Shown here one piece after another: positions 55,424 through 64,000 of a stretch of 64,000 bases of DNA (positions are counted from its first letter, which is position 1; every line of letters starts with the position of its first letter). The DNA is taken from contig JAFGNV010000063.1 of the NCBI GenBank assembly GCA_016926805.1, forward strand, positions 1-64,000, read 5' to 3'. The notes beneath the pieces were generated by a model, which saw only the letters and a list, made by a program, of their open reading frames with translations, was not told where the DNA came from and did no database searches. The stretch comes from Anaerolineae bacterium (GTDB lineage: Bacteria > Chloroflexota > Anaerolineae > 4572-78 > J111). A program made the position numbers and the translations under genes.

Positions 55424-56098
55424 ATGACCCGCTCCGAACTACTCAAACAACTGGTTCAGCAACTGTTGGCCATCAAACGCCCCCACCCCATCCGGGTAGC
55501 CATTGATGGGGTAGACGCGGCAGGTAAAACCAACCTGGCCGATGAATTGGTTCAACCGGTTCAAGACCAGGGCCGGCCTGTCATCCGAGCCTCTATTGAC
55601 GGCTTTCACAATCCCCAGGCCATCCGGCACCAGCGAGGCTCCATTTCGCCCGAAGGGTATTATTTTGACTCCTTTGACTACCAGGCGGTCAAATCGCTCC
55701 TGCTCGAGCCGCTTGGCCCCCAGGGCAACCGGCAATACCAAACCGCCATGTTCAGCTTCCGCGCCGATGCGCCCATTCTCTCCCAAATCCGCACGGCACA
55801 CCCAGAATCGATACTTCTCTTCGACGGTGTCTTCCTGCTGCGCCCGGAGTTGTCCAACTGCTGGGATTACAAGATATTTGTGGATATAACCTTTGAAAAT
55901 TCGGTGGCCAGAGCTTCGCGGCGAGATCAAATGCTGTTTGGCACAGCAGAAGCGGTGATCGCCCGCTACCAACAGCGTTACGTGCCCGGACAACATCTCT
56001 ATTTACAGAGTTGCCGGCCCAAAGAACGCGCCGATGTGGTAGTCGACAATAATAATTTTCTGAACCCAACCCTGATTTTTCTAACTGGGAATTCATAG
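55424..56098 (+). CDS. Uridine kinase-like P-loop kinase
   Basis: A 224-residue P-loop kinase. Walker A is VAIDGVDAAGKT, and the Asp of the RASIDGFHNP segment is in the place of the catalytic base of uridine/pantothenate kinases. A lid-like region is near RRDQMLFGTAEAV. It probably phosphorylates a nucleoside or related metabolite. It starts at ATG 55424 with GAGAGG upstream and runs close to the epimerase gene 38 bases later. Confidence 0.85.
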   Translation: MTRSELLKQLVQQLLAIKRPHPIRVAIDGVDAAGKTNLADELVQPVQDQGRPVIRASIDGFHNPQAIRHQRGSISPEGYYFDSFDYQAVKSLLLEPLGPQGNRQYQTAMFSFRADAPILSQIRTAHPESILLFDGVFLLRPELSNCWDYKIFVDITFENSVARASRRDQMLFGTAEAVIARYQQRYVPGQHLYLQSCRPKERADVVVDNNNFLNPTLIFLTGNS

Positions 56099-56136
56099 AA
56101 AAAAATCAGGGCGTAGCCAATGTTGGTGAGGCGTCC

Positions 56137-57147
56137 GTGTCAACATCCAAACCCAACCCATTGACTTACCTCATCACCGGGGGGGCCGGTTTTATTGGCT
56201 CCCATGTGGTCGATGCGCTGCTGGCCGCCGGGCAGCGGGTATTAGTTATTGACAATCTGTCAACCGGGCGTTTAGCCAACATCGCCCACCAACTGGACCA
56301 TCCCGCCTTCCACTTTGCCCGGGCCGACATCACCGACGGCATTGTCATGGACCGGCTGGCTTCAGACGCCGACATCATTATTCACCTGGCGGCGGCGGTG
56401 GGGGTCAAACTCATTGTCGAACACCCGGTTCATACCATCGAGACCAACGTGATGGGCACGGAGGCGGTGCTGCAAACTGCGTTGCGCTACAATTGCCGGG
56501 TTCTGCTGGCCAGCACCTCCGAGGTGTACGGCAAAGGCAGCAAGATACCTTTTAGCGAAGAAGACGACGTGTTACTGGGCGCCACCAGCAAAAGTCGCTG
56601 GTCTTATGCCGCCAGCAAAATGGTGGATGAGTTTCTGGCCTTTGCCTATCAACGCGAGTTTGGCCTGCAAGTGGTTCCACTCCGGCTGTTCAACACTGTT
56701 GGCCCGCGCCAGACCGGACGCTACGGCATGGTGGTGCCGCAGTTTGTCCGCCAGGCCATCCGGGGGGAACCCATCACGGTTTATGGCGACGGCTCGCAAA
56801 CTCGCTGTTTTTGCCACGTGCAGGATGTTACCCGGGCCATCATCGGTTTGGCCCAACACCCGGACGCGTTGGGACAGGTGTACAACATCGGCAGCACCGA
56901 AGAAATAACCATTGGTGAGCTGGCGGAGCGGGTCAAAACTATCACCCACAGTCAATCTCCAATTATCACTATTCCCTACGCCGAGGCCTACGCACCCGGT
57001 TTTGAGGACATGCAGCGCCGGGTGCCCGATACCAGCCGCATCCAGACCCTGCTGGGCTGGCAACCGCGTTATTCGCTGGATGAAATCTTGCGCGCAGTTA
57101 TGGAATACGAGCAGAACAGGCTCAAGGAAATAACAGGGGGAGAATAA
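56137..57147 (+). CDS. NAD-dependent sugar nucleotide epimerase/dehydratase
   Basis: A 336-residue extended SDR. The NAD motif is TGGAGFIGSHVVDALL, with ASTSEVYG and the catalytic YAASKMVDE in the right places. It resembles UDP-glucose 4-epimerase and UDP-glucuronate decarboxylase types; the exact sugar is unclear. Start is GTG 56137. It opens an envelope polysaccharide group with the glycosyltransferase downstream. Confidence 0.9.
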   Translation: MSTSKPNPLTYLITGGAGFIGSHVVDALLAAGQRVLVIDNLSTGRLANIAHQLDHPAFHFARADITDGIVMDRLASDADIIIHLAAAVGVKLIVEHPVHTIETNVMGTEAVLQTALRYNCRVLLASTSEVYGKGSKIPFSEEDDVLLGATSKSRWSYAASKMVDEFLAFAYQREFGLQVVPLRLFNTVGPRQTGRYGMVVPQFVRQAIRGEPITVYGDGSQTRCFCHVQDVTRAIIGLAQHPDALGQVYNIGSTEEITIGELAERVKTITHSQSPIITIPYAEAYAPGFEDMQRRVPDTSRIQTLLGWQPRYSLDEILRAVMEYEQNRLKEITGGE

Positions 57148-57152
57148 AACAG

Positions 57153-57200
57153 ATGGCCCAATTAACCCATACCAATCCCTTCCGGGCGTTTGCCCGTTAA
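57153..57200 (+). CDS. Possible 15-residue minigene
   Basis: ATG 57153 opens a 15-residue frame ending in TAA. GGGGGAG lies seven bases upstream, and the end is 21 bases before the GTG start of the glycosyltransferase. It could be a leader peptide or chance. Confidence 0.2.
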   Translation: MAQLTHTNPFRAFAR

Positions 57201-57221
57201 GGAACAGAAAGCGGGGCAGCG

Positions 57222-58421
57222 GTGCGTATCCTTTTTATCAGCCCATATTTACCTTCGCTCATCCGGGTGCGCCCCTATAATTTGATTCAGTATCTGGCCC
57301 GGCGGGGCCATCAAATTACGCTTTTGGCCCTGGAGCCGCCCCACGAAGACCGGAGCGGGCTAGACTCGCTACGCCAATGGTGCCAGCAGGTACAGACGGT
57401 TCCCCTGCCGCGCTGGCGTACGTTATGGAACGCCCTGCAAGCGTTACCCGGCCGGACACCCTTGCAGGCGGCCTACTCCCGCTCCCCGGCCATGAGCCGT
57501 CTTGTTGAAGTAATTCAGGCCAAAGCAACCTTTGATGTGGCCCACGTGGAGCATCTACGTGGCGCCGAACTCAGCCCGGCGGTGCGAGGTATCCCCATTG
57601 TTTTCGACTCGGTAGACTCGATTGCCCTCCTGTTTGACCGGGTGAGTCGCTCCGGTCCAACCTGGCGCAGCCGGCTTTTGGCCAGGCTGGACCTGGCCCG
57701 CACCCGCCGCTACGAGGGGCGTTTGTTGGAACGTTATCCCCGCGTGCTGGTCACCTCGCCCCACGACCGGGAGGCGTTGGCGGACCTCTCCACCATACCG
57801 GACGCTACCGCCCGGCTGGTGGTGTTACCTAATGGCGTCGACCTGGCTTACTTTACCCCCTTGAGTGTGCCCCGCGACCCGGCGACGCTCATTTTCACCG
57901 GGAAGATGAGTTACCATGCCAACCTGGCCGCGGCAAAACACCTGATAACTGAAGTGATGCCCCTCGTCTGGCAACACCTGCCAGAGGCCCAATTGAAAAT
58001 CGTGGGCAAAGACCCGCCCGACCACTTGATCTCTCTGGCCAATGATTCTCGCATTACCGTTGCTGGCACCGTGCCTGACCTCCGTCCCTATCTGACCCAG
58101 GCTACCATCGCCGTAACCCCCATGCGCTATGGGGTGGGGATTCAGAACAAAGTACTGGAAGCAATGGCCATGGTTACGCCGGTCATCAGCACGCCGCAGG
58201 CGGTCAGCGCCTTGCAGATACATGCTGGCCAGGACGTGCTGGTCGCCGACACTGCCGGAGCCATTGCCCAGGCGGCGGTTACCTTGCTCGCCGACCACAC
58301 CCTGGCCGAGCAAATTGGACAGGCAGGTCGCCGCTATGTTGAAACATATCACGATTGGAAGGTGGTGGCGGAAAATTTGGAGGATATCTATGGCGAGGTG
58401 ATCGCAGAAGCCAGTCAGTAG
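57222..58421 (+). CDS. Family 4 glycosyltransferase
   Basis: A 399-residue GT-B fold transferase. The acceptor half begins RILFISPYLPSLIRVRPYN, like the sugar transferases of PEP-CTERM/EpsH regions. The donor half has FTGKMSYHANLAAAKHLI, GTVPDLRPYL and the EX7E-like stretch TPMRYGVGIQNKVLEAMAM. It transfers a sugar in exopolysaccharide or glycolipid assembly. It starts at GTG 57222. Its stop lies 6 bases before the converging O-antigen ligase gene. Confidence 0.9.
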   Translation: MRILFISPYLPSLIRVRPYNLIQYLARRGHQITLLALEPPHEDRSGLDSLRQWCQQVQTVPLPRWRTLWNALQALPGRTPLQAAYSRSPAMSRLVEVIQAKATFDVAHVEHLRGAELSPAVRGIPIVFDSVDSIALLFDRVSRSGPTWRSRLLARLDLARTRRYEGRLLERYPRVLVTSPHDREALADLSTIPDATARLVVLPNGVDLAYFTPLSVPRDPATLIFTGKMSYHANLAAAKHLITEVMPLVWQHLPEAQLKIVGKDPPDHLISLANDSRITVAGTVPDLRPYLTQATIAVTPMRYGVGIQNKVLEAMAMVTPVISTPQAVSALQIHAGQDVLVADTAGAIAQAAVTLLADHTLAEQIGQAGRRYVETYHDWKVVAENLEDIYGEVIAEASQ

Positions 58422-58427
58422 AAGTGA

Positions 58428-60119
58428 TTATTGACGCGCCGAGAGACGCTGAGCCATCTCACCCGCGTAGATCGACAGGTCTTCCCGATTTTGCGTGCCC
58501 CACCACCAGACTAAATAGTTGAGTTCATCCAGTAGATAACTCTGAGATTCAACTTCACGAAAGCGCGCTTCAGCCGCATCTAGCTGCCCAGTCCAAAGAT
58601 AGGCCAAACCCAGGGCCTTGATAACGGCCTGATTTGTCGGTTCCTGGGGGTAGGCCCGTTCCAGGTAGGCTCGCGCGCCCTCAAAATCCTGTCGCTCCAG
58701 GGCCAGCATGCCCAACCGGCGATTGGCCACGGGGTTTACCGGATTCAGGTTAAGGGCCTGGTTAAAATACGTTACCGCTCGACCCGCTACAGTTTCACGG
58801 GCTGCCTCGTTTAGATTGGGGGCCAGGAAAGCCCGGGTGTCGTAAACAGCCCCCAGGTTGGCATACCAGGCCGAAAGCCAAGGTCGCCCAAAAACCACGA
58901 CCAGCGCCGGGAAGACAACAAGGGCAACAACCAATCCTATCCAGTACCGTCGTCTATTCCCCCGCGAAGTCTCATTTTTGGGCGTATCCGCTTCCAGCCG
59001 CAAGGCTGGGCGGCCTGTGGCTACCGCCAGCCCGCCCAGCGCAAACAACATCGGCATGGTCCACCAGGCCTGGGAGAACTGAACCGCATCCGTCAGACCG
59101 TGTACCAAACTAACGTTCACTCCTAACCAGGCAGCCCGGTACAGGGACAACGACTGTTTTGGCAGACCAACCCGTTCTACCCGCATAACAAAAACATAAA
59201 AGGCTAAAATCAACCCAACTAACGCCAACACGCCTAACAACCCCTGTCCCAACCCTACCGACAGGAACAGGTTGTGGGCATAATAGAGGTACGGTACATG
59301 CATGAGCAATTGGTAGCGAGAATAGACCATGCCAAAGGTGTCGCCCAGGCCAATCCCGGTGAACGGGTAATCCTTTAACAATTGCAGACTGTTATGGTAC
59401 AAAGTCAGGCGACTGTGGGCCGTGTCCAGGGCCGAACTGATAAATAAAATTTGCCGACCTGGTGAGGCCAAAAGCATTACCAGGTAAAGGCCACCCAAAA
59501 TGCCAACCACGAGTCCAAACCCGGCCACCAGCAACTGTAGCGCTCGCTCTCGAAACGCCAGCAGCGCCCAAATTCCTACGGCCACAACTACCCCTAACCA
59601 GGCCCCGCGTGATCCGGTTATTAACAAGGCGTAAACGATGAGAACGGTGATGATGCCCCATATCCAACGGCTGATACCCCGCGTCTCACGGGTCAAAACC
59701 AGGCTGAGCAGTAATGTACCCTCCACAAATCCGGCGGCGGCATTGGGATGAGGAATAAAAAAGACCAGCTTGGGCATCACGGAGCCGGTCATCCGGCCCA
59801 GGTCGGCCAGCAGACCGACCTCACCCTGGTAGTCAAAATGGGCGTATTGGCCGACAAAATAGAGTGCAAACAGACCGGCAAGCACCACCAACACCCGGCT
59901 CACCCCCCAAGGTGAGATAGCGGCATAAGCAAGGGCCACAAACAGGCTCACACTGAACAGCATGCTCAACAATACAGGCCAGCTTAGCGAGGAATCATAC
60001 GCAGCCCACATCCCTACAACGGCACTGGCCACAAACAAGCACAGCATCCCGCCGGTAAAAATGCGTTGGGCCGGTTTACCAAGAAAAAACAAAGACGTAA
60101 ACAAAAACATCAGCTTCAA
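58428..60119 (-). CDS. O-antigen ligase-like membrane protein with TPR tail
   Basis: A 563-residue protein with about 12 membrane helices and a large outside loop near 240-290 (YPFTGIGLGDTFGMVYSRY), the O-antigen ligase (Wzy_C) region. Residues 430-555 are TPR repeats (VAGRAVTYFNQALNLNPVNP). Such proteins polymerise or ligate polysaccharides. It is downstream of the BY-kinase on the same strand after 288 bases. The match is by fold and pattern, so ligase or polymerase is open. Confidence 0.82.
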   Translation of the reverse strand: MKLMFLFTSLFFLGKPAQRIFTGGMLCLFVASAVVGMWAAYDSSLSWPVLLSMLFSVSLFVALAYAAISPWGVSRVLVVLAGLFALYFVGQYAHFDYQGEVGLLADLGRMTGSVMPKLVFFIPHPNAAAGFVEGTLLLSLVLTRETRGISRWIWGIITVLIVYALLITGSRGAWLGVVVAVGIWALLAFRERALQLLVAGFGLVVGILGGLYLVMLLASPGRQILFISSALDTAHSRLTLYHNSLQLLKDYPFTGIGLGDTFGMVYSRYQLLMHVPYLYYAHNLFLSVGLGQGLLGVLALVGLILAFYVFVMRVERVGLPKQSLSLYRAAWLGVNVSLVHGLTDAVQFSQAWWTMPMLFALGGLAVATGRPALRLEADTPKNETSRGNRRRYWIGLVVALVVFPALVVVFGRPWLSAWYANLGAVYDTRAFLAPNLNEAARETVAGRAVTYFNQALNLNPVNPVANRRLGMLALERQDFEGARAYLERAYPQEPTNQAVIKALGLAYLWTGQLDAAEARFREVESQSYLLDELNYLVWWWGTQNREDLSIYAGEMAQRLSARQ

Positions 60120-60230
60120 AAGAGTTTTTTAGGTTGAATCTGGGAAGATGAATTGGAGCGACGATTAAAAAATTAGTAATGGAGCCCCAAAACTAAACTT
60201 GGGGCTTCCAGTTCATTACATATCATTCAT

Positions 60231-60371
60231 AGGACTTGCGCGGTTGGTGATTAAAATGTCATTTCGAGCGACGAAAGGAGCGAGAAATCTCTAAATAGGC
60301 GTTTTGCAGGCAACATTTTAGGGATTTCTCGTCGCAAGCTCCTCGAAATGACATGAACTGCGTAAGTCCTA
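60231..60371. repeat. Dispersed palindromic repeat C, copy 2
   Basis: AGGACTTGCGC at one end and TGCGTAAGTCCT at the other, with inner arms GTCATTTCGAGCGA...GAGCGAGAAATC and GATTTCTCG...TCGAAATGAC. It is similar to 23968-24120. It lies between the O-antigen ligase and BY-kinase genes. A hairpin GGAGCCCCAAAACTAAACTTGGGGCTTCC is next to it. Confidence 0.75.
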
Positions 60372-60407
60372 ATTCAATCAAAGCCTGAAGCATCTACTCA
60401 AAGGCAG

Positions 60408-62057
60408 TTACTTGGCGGCAAACAGGCGTTGCCACCAATGACGTTGTCCGGTACGATGTATTCTATTTGCCATCCCATATTCACTGCGAGTGTAATAGGA
60501 TTTTGATGAGTAGTAGCCCCCCTCCTTACCGGAAACCTGATTAAGGACGGCACCCAGAATATTGGCCCCAACCTGATTTAAGCGTTTCATCGCTTCTCGG
60601 GTGGTATCCCGTCGGGTCTGTTTGGCCTGAATTACCAGAATGACACCATCAACCCGATTGGCCAGTACAGAGGCGTCGGTTACGGCCAGAATGGGAGAAC
60701 TGTCAAAGATGATGACATCGGCCATTTCTCTTAAGAGCCGGACCATGTCGGTCATCCGTTGCGAACTCAACAACTCTGCCGAATTGGGATGTAAGGGGCC
60801 ACTGGGGAGAATTCTCAGATTTTCGATGCCGGTTTCTCTCAGATGGCCCTCAATTTCAAGGCCGATATTTTGTGATCGCAACAGATCGGTTACCCCTTCC
60901 AGGTTAGGCACCCGGAAGATCTTATGCAAGATTGGCCGTCTCAGGTCGGTATCTACAATAATGGTTCTAAGATTCGCCTGGGCCATAATTACACCCAGGT
61001 TGGCCGCCGTGAGACTCTTGCCTTCGCCGGGGTTAGGGCTGGTAACCATAATAGATTTGGCTGGTTGGTCAACGGCCAAAAACTGGACATTGGTTCGCAC
61101 CATCCGATAAGCTTCTGAGAGAGGGGAATAGGGGCCATGCGCGGTAATTAACTTGTCATTATGATCGCCGCCCTTGATTCGACCAATACTACCCAAAACC
61201 GTCAACCCCAAGGTAGTCCCCAGGTCTTCGGTTGACCTGAGGGTATCATCCAGGTATTCCAACACCAGAGCGGCGCTAACGGCCAAAACAAAACCTACCG
61301 CCGCTGCCAGGAGAACATTCATCTTGACATTGGGGCTAATGGGGCTATACGGCAGTTGGGCCGGTTCGATAACACTAAGATAATTGGGGCTATCACTGCC
61401 GGTAAGAAAACCTAATAACCCCAGATAATCCTTTTGCCAATCATTAATCAACGTTTCCAGGCTGGTAATTTCTTCTTGTAAATCTTGAATCTCCCGGGCG
61501 CTCATGGCGGTAGCCAATTTTGCCTCCAGTTCTTCCACTCTGGCCCGACTTGTACTGATTCTTTTCTCCAGATCATCCAGTCGCTCGTGCACAAAGCCGC
61601 TACGCTCCTGGCGCTTCTGGTTTTCCGGCGAGTTTGGACTCTGCAAAACCAATTGATAGGCGACCTGATCGGCAATCGCCACCGCTCGTTCGGGCGAAAT
61701 ATCCTCTACCGCAATGGCCATGAGCTGCGTTCGAGGGATAGAATAAGCATAAACTTGCCCCCTCAGTTCCTGCCAACTCATGTTCAACCCCAGGCTGTCA
61801 ACCGTGGCCTGCAAAACAGGTTGCCGGACCGCCATTGAAGCATACGATTCGGCCAGCATCTCCGTAGTGGCAAAATCCGAACCGGTAGGATTCTCTTGCT
61901 GCATCACCTGTCCTACAATGAGGGTGGTTGTAGTTTGGTAAATGCGGGGCATCTTTGAACTGGCATAGTAGCTTGCCCCCGCCGCCAGACAGGTACTCAG
62001 CGCAATCAACCACCACCACCTGAAAATTCCCCTGACATATTGACGTAACTCTACCAT
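60408..62057 (-). CDS. Polysaccharide co-polymerase with tyrosine kinase (BY-kinase)
   Basis: A 549-residue protein that fuses a Wzz chain-length domain to a cytoplasmic tyrosine kinase. The first membrane helix is at about 14-30 and the second at about 235-260. Walker A is SPNPGEGKSLTAAN, with Walker A' IIVDTDLRRP and B VIIFDSSP. The C-terminal tyrosine cluster GGYYSSKSYYTRSEYG is the autophosphorylation tail. It would control the length and export of exopolysaccharide with the ligase and glycosyltransferase nearby. It starts 20 bases after the gene at 62078. Confidence 0.92.
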   Translation of the reverse strand: MVELRQYVRGIFRWWWLIALSTCLAAGASYYASSKMPRIYQTTTTLIVGQVMQQENPTGSDFATTEMLAESYASMAVRQPVLQATVDSLGLNMSWQELRGQVYAYSIPRTQLMAIAVEDISPERAVAIADQVAYQLVLQSPNSPENQKRQERSGFVHERLDDLEKRISTSRARVEELEAKLATAMSAREIQDLQEEITSLETLINDWQKDYLGLLGFLTGSDSPNYLSVIEPAQLPYSPISPNVKMNVLLAAAVGFVLAVSAALVLEYLDDTLRSTEDLGTTLGLTVLGSIGRIKGGDHNDKLITAHGPYSPLSEAYRMVRTNVQFLAVDQPAKSIMVTSPNPGEGKSLTAANLGVIMAQANLRTIIVDTDLRRPILHKIFRVPNLEGVTDLLRSQNIGLEIEGHLRETGIENLRILPSGPLHPNSAELLSSQRMTDMVRLLREMADVIIFDSSPILAVTDASVLANRVDGVILVIQAKQTRRDTTREAMKRLNQVGANILGAVLNQVSGKEGGYYSSKSYYTRSEYGMANRIHRTGQRHWWQRLFAAK

Positions 62058-62077
62058 AAGATTCTCACTTTCCTCTA

Positions 62078-64000
62078 TTAATTTCGCGGTGCATCCTCAG
62101 GCGGAGCCGGGTTGGGATATTTAACCCAGACGGGCGCCCAATCATTGTAAGGGGTCCAGTTGTCCCACCCCAGTAACAGTCTTTGGTCGCTGCCATCGGC
62201 GTTCATGATCCATAATTGTTGGTTCCCGGTACGGTTTGAGGCAAATATGATTTGTTGGCCATCCGGTGACCAAGAAGGCGATTTGTCCCACTCCCAGGTG
62301 TTGTGGGTCAGTTGGCGAACGCCGGTGCCATCGTAATTAATGACCCAAATTTCATCATTTTGACTTTCAGTAGCCACAAAGGCAATTTCATTGCTCACCG
62401 GCGACCAAGCCGGCCCATATACAATGCCGGTCCCCATCCGGGTTACAATTTTCTCCTGTTTGTATTTGTAATCATAGTAATGAATCGCCAATTCGATGGT
62501 AGGGGTTCGCGATCGTCTCCCATTCGACTGATCCACCTCCAACAGGTTCGTCCATAAGAGTTTCTTGGTATAGGCTCGATAGACTGTATCTGCCGATAAC
62601 ATATCCCGCTCCCGGGCCATCAGATAAGGCCAGGCGCTGGTCAAGCGGCCCAACTCGCCGGTTTCAGGATCATAAACATAAACCACCTTCTCGCCCTCAT
62701 TCTCGTCCCCCCCCAGATTCGAGCCTTCCCGATCCGACAGGAAAAGAATCGTTCCAAGCAATTCGGGAGGCATAGAACTGGGCGTAGGAGCAGCTGTTGC
62801 GGTTGGGGTTGGCGTAAGCAAATGGGGAATTAAATTAAAAACGGGGGTCGGGGTGGCGGTAACCACGTTTGAGGGTGTCGGAGTAGGCGTGCCCGTGGTC
62901 ACGGCAATGGCCGTAGCCAAATCGGCGATGGCCTGCACGGTGGCTTCATTAATCGGCGTAGGGGTTTCGGTCACCACAATGGGAGTAACCCAATTGAGCG
63001 GCAGCGAGGTTGGCGTGCCGATGTTACGCGCCAGAGCCGTCGCCGCGATAGCTTGGGTTGCCGCGGCAAAGATTGTTTCGGGTGTAGGAGTCGAAGTGAT
63101 CAGAATGTAGTTAGCCGGGGTAACTGTCGGGGTGGCGGTTGCAGTAGGTGTAGGGGTGGCTGTAACCGCATTGGTAGAAATTGGCGTAGCCGTACCGGTG
63201 GTCAAAGCCTCGGCCGTAGCCAGCGCCTCCAATACTTGGGCTGTCACCATGTTTTCCGGCGTTGGGGTAGGTACAAGTACCAAATAGTCGGGAAAAGGAG
63301 TGGCGGTAACCATATTGGGGGGGACCGGCGTGGCCGTACCGAATTGTACAGCGTCAGCCGTAATTTGCATCAACATAGCGGCGGCTGTCATTACATTCTC
63401 AGGGGTTGGCGTGCTGGTAATAATCACATAATCGTAGGGTGGGGGAGTGGCTGGCGGCGGGCCAACCTCGAGCAACAAGGTCACTTTATTTCCCCGGCTT
63501 TGTGGACCGTAGCCGGTATCCCAGCCAAACAGATTATCCGGTCCTACCAATGGCCCTTCTACTCGAAAGGAAATGACCGGGTTTTCTTTATCAACAATGC
63601 GGGTTTCGAGGATTTTTATCTGGGCCGGAGTCAAGGCAAAAGTATTGCTTGTATTTTCGGCCAAATCTTGGGCGCTCAGAATCGGACTCAACGTCTGTAA
63701 CGCTGACGCATTGAAAATTTCTTGAAAATTGCGTCGGTGCCAGTCTTCATCAATGTCAGAATCCAACAGCCGAACCGTCCAGACCCCGGCAGCATCGGAT
63801 TGATCATTTTGTACAGCCAGGCGATCATCACGCAGGCCGGTCATCTGCAAAACAGCGGAGTAAATGGGCGCGCCTCGCGGAACGGAGGCCAAATTAAATT
63901 GAAAAGCGCCATTATAGATTTGCCCTTCAGCTATGCCGGCATAGAGAAAAGAATCACCAAAATGATTACCACGTTCTTCAGCGTCGGTTAGCCAGCCAAT
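62078..64000 (-). CDS. Surface protein: DNRLRE domain, Thr-Pro repeats, TolB-like propeller (partial)
   Basis: At least 640 residues; the start is beyond the window. The track begins at a TTG (63892), but the frame stays open to 64000 and reads GNHFGDSFLYAGIAEG and GAFQFN, the beginning of a DNRLRE-type domain (ASVPRGAPIYSAVLQ). Four Thr-Pro-rich repeats follow (ITSTPTPENV and GTATPxPxNxVTATP units). The C-terminal 250 residues are TolB/WD40-like propeller blades (DGTGVRQLTHNTWEWDKSPSWSPDG). It is likely secreted or surface-bound, perhaps in polysaccharide assembly, since BY-kinase follows 20 bases later. Confidence 0.78.
   Translation of the reverse strand: MGWLTDAEERGNHFGDSFLYAGIAEGQIYNGAFQFNLASVPRGAPIYSAVLQMTGLRDDRLAVQNDQSDAAGVWTVRLLDSDIDEDWHRRNFQEIFNASALQTLSPILSAQDLAENTSNTFALTPAQIKILETRIVDKENPVISFRVEGPLVGPDNLFGWDTGYGPQSRGNKVTLLLEVGPPPATPPPYDYVIITSTPTPENVMTAAAMLMQITADAVQFGTATPVPPNMVTATPFPDYLVLVPTPTPENMVTAQVLEALATAEALTTGTATPISTNAVTATPTPTATATPTVTPANYILITSTPTPETIFAAATQAIAATALARNIGTPTSLPLNWVTPIVVTETPTPINEATVQAIADLATAIAVTTGTPTPTPSNVVTATPTPVFNLIPHLLTPTPTATAAPTPSSMPPELLGTILFLSDREGSNLGGDENEGEKVVYVYDPETGELGRLTSAWPYLMARERDMLSADTVYRAYTKKLLWTNLLEVDQSNGRRSRTPTIELAIHYYDYKYKQEKIVTRMGTGIVYGPAWSPVSNEIAFVATESQNDEIWVINYDGTGVRQLTHNTWEWDKSPSWSPDGQQIIFASNRTGNQQLWIMNADGSDQRLLLGWDNWTPYNDWAPVWVKYPNPAPPEDAPRN

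Overview
The window is a stretch of bacterial chromosome from what is most likely a Chloroflexota bacterium of the Anaerolineae type. This rests on recognition, not on a search. The supporting traits are Thr-Pro-rich stalks on surface proteins, large secreted proteins ending in a short LPxhhxK-like tail, many NarL-type two-component proteins, a three-gene sdhC-sdhA-sdhB cluster with a five-helix cytochrome b, and a TPR/proline-rich protein type common in that phylum. No tRNA, rRNA, transposase, phage gene or CRISPR array was seen. Genes lie on both strands in short operons, many with clear AGGAGG-type ribosome binding sites.

Layout. 0-4 kb: a class V aminotransferase, a small B12-binding protein, prs, an RRM RNA-binding protein behind a structured leader with a terminator, and a small helical protein. 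4-9.2 kb (minus strand): a SAM-cycle operon, mtnA - PfkB (adenosine) kinase - ahcY - small membrane protein - metK, with a possible attenuator in front. 9.7-19.4 kb: a GH35-like protein and three signalling units, one of which is an operon of response regulator, lipoprotein solute-binding protein and sensor kinase joined by 1- and 4-base overlaps. 19.5-25.8 kb: a MEMO-family protein, a pseudouridine synthase, tiny membrane proteins, a secreted metzincin-like protease, a CheY-like regulator and a peroxiredoxin-glutaredoxin fusion with an in-frame TGA exactly at the peroxidatic cysteine. 25.9-28.2 kb: a LarA-like protein and an SDR dehydrogenase behind a consensus promoter and a perfect 22-bp palindromic operator. 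28.5-36 kb: an odd recombinase-like membrane fusion, lipB-lipA behind a structured leader, a three-repeat HARP-like protein, an MTA/SAH nucleosidase, an HNH nuclease and thioredoxin. 36-49 kb: a secreted protein, rimO, an MFS transporter, sdhCAB and a degenerate molybdopterin-dehydrogenase FAD-subunit-like protein with a decayed relative beside it. 46.6-53.5 kb: two large secreted proteins and an ABC-F ATPase. 53.7-64 kb: a TPR/proline-rich membrane protein, a uridine-kinase-like protein, then envelope polysaccharide genes (epimerase, glycosyltransferase, O-antigen ligase, BY-kinase) and a TolB/DNRLRE-type surface protein that runs off the window.

How the genes connect. MetK makes SAM, AhcY clears SAH to adenosine and homocysteine, the PfkB kinase probably salvages the adenosine, MtnA handles the MTA branch, and the nucleosidase at 33.9 kb supplies the MTA/SAH cleavage step. 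LipB and LipA make lipoate, although LipB lacks its usual catalytic cysteine. SdhCAB links the TCA cycle to quinone. Peroxiredoxin-Grx and thioredoxin serve redox defence.

The most important observation is the probable selenoprotein at 25053-25814, which ordinary gene calling truncates. After that come three structured leaders (RRM gene, mtnA operon, lipBA), a shared C-terminal tail on secreted proteins, and at least eight families of dispersed palindromic repeats in the intergenic gaps.
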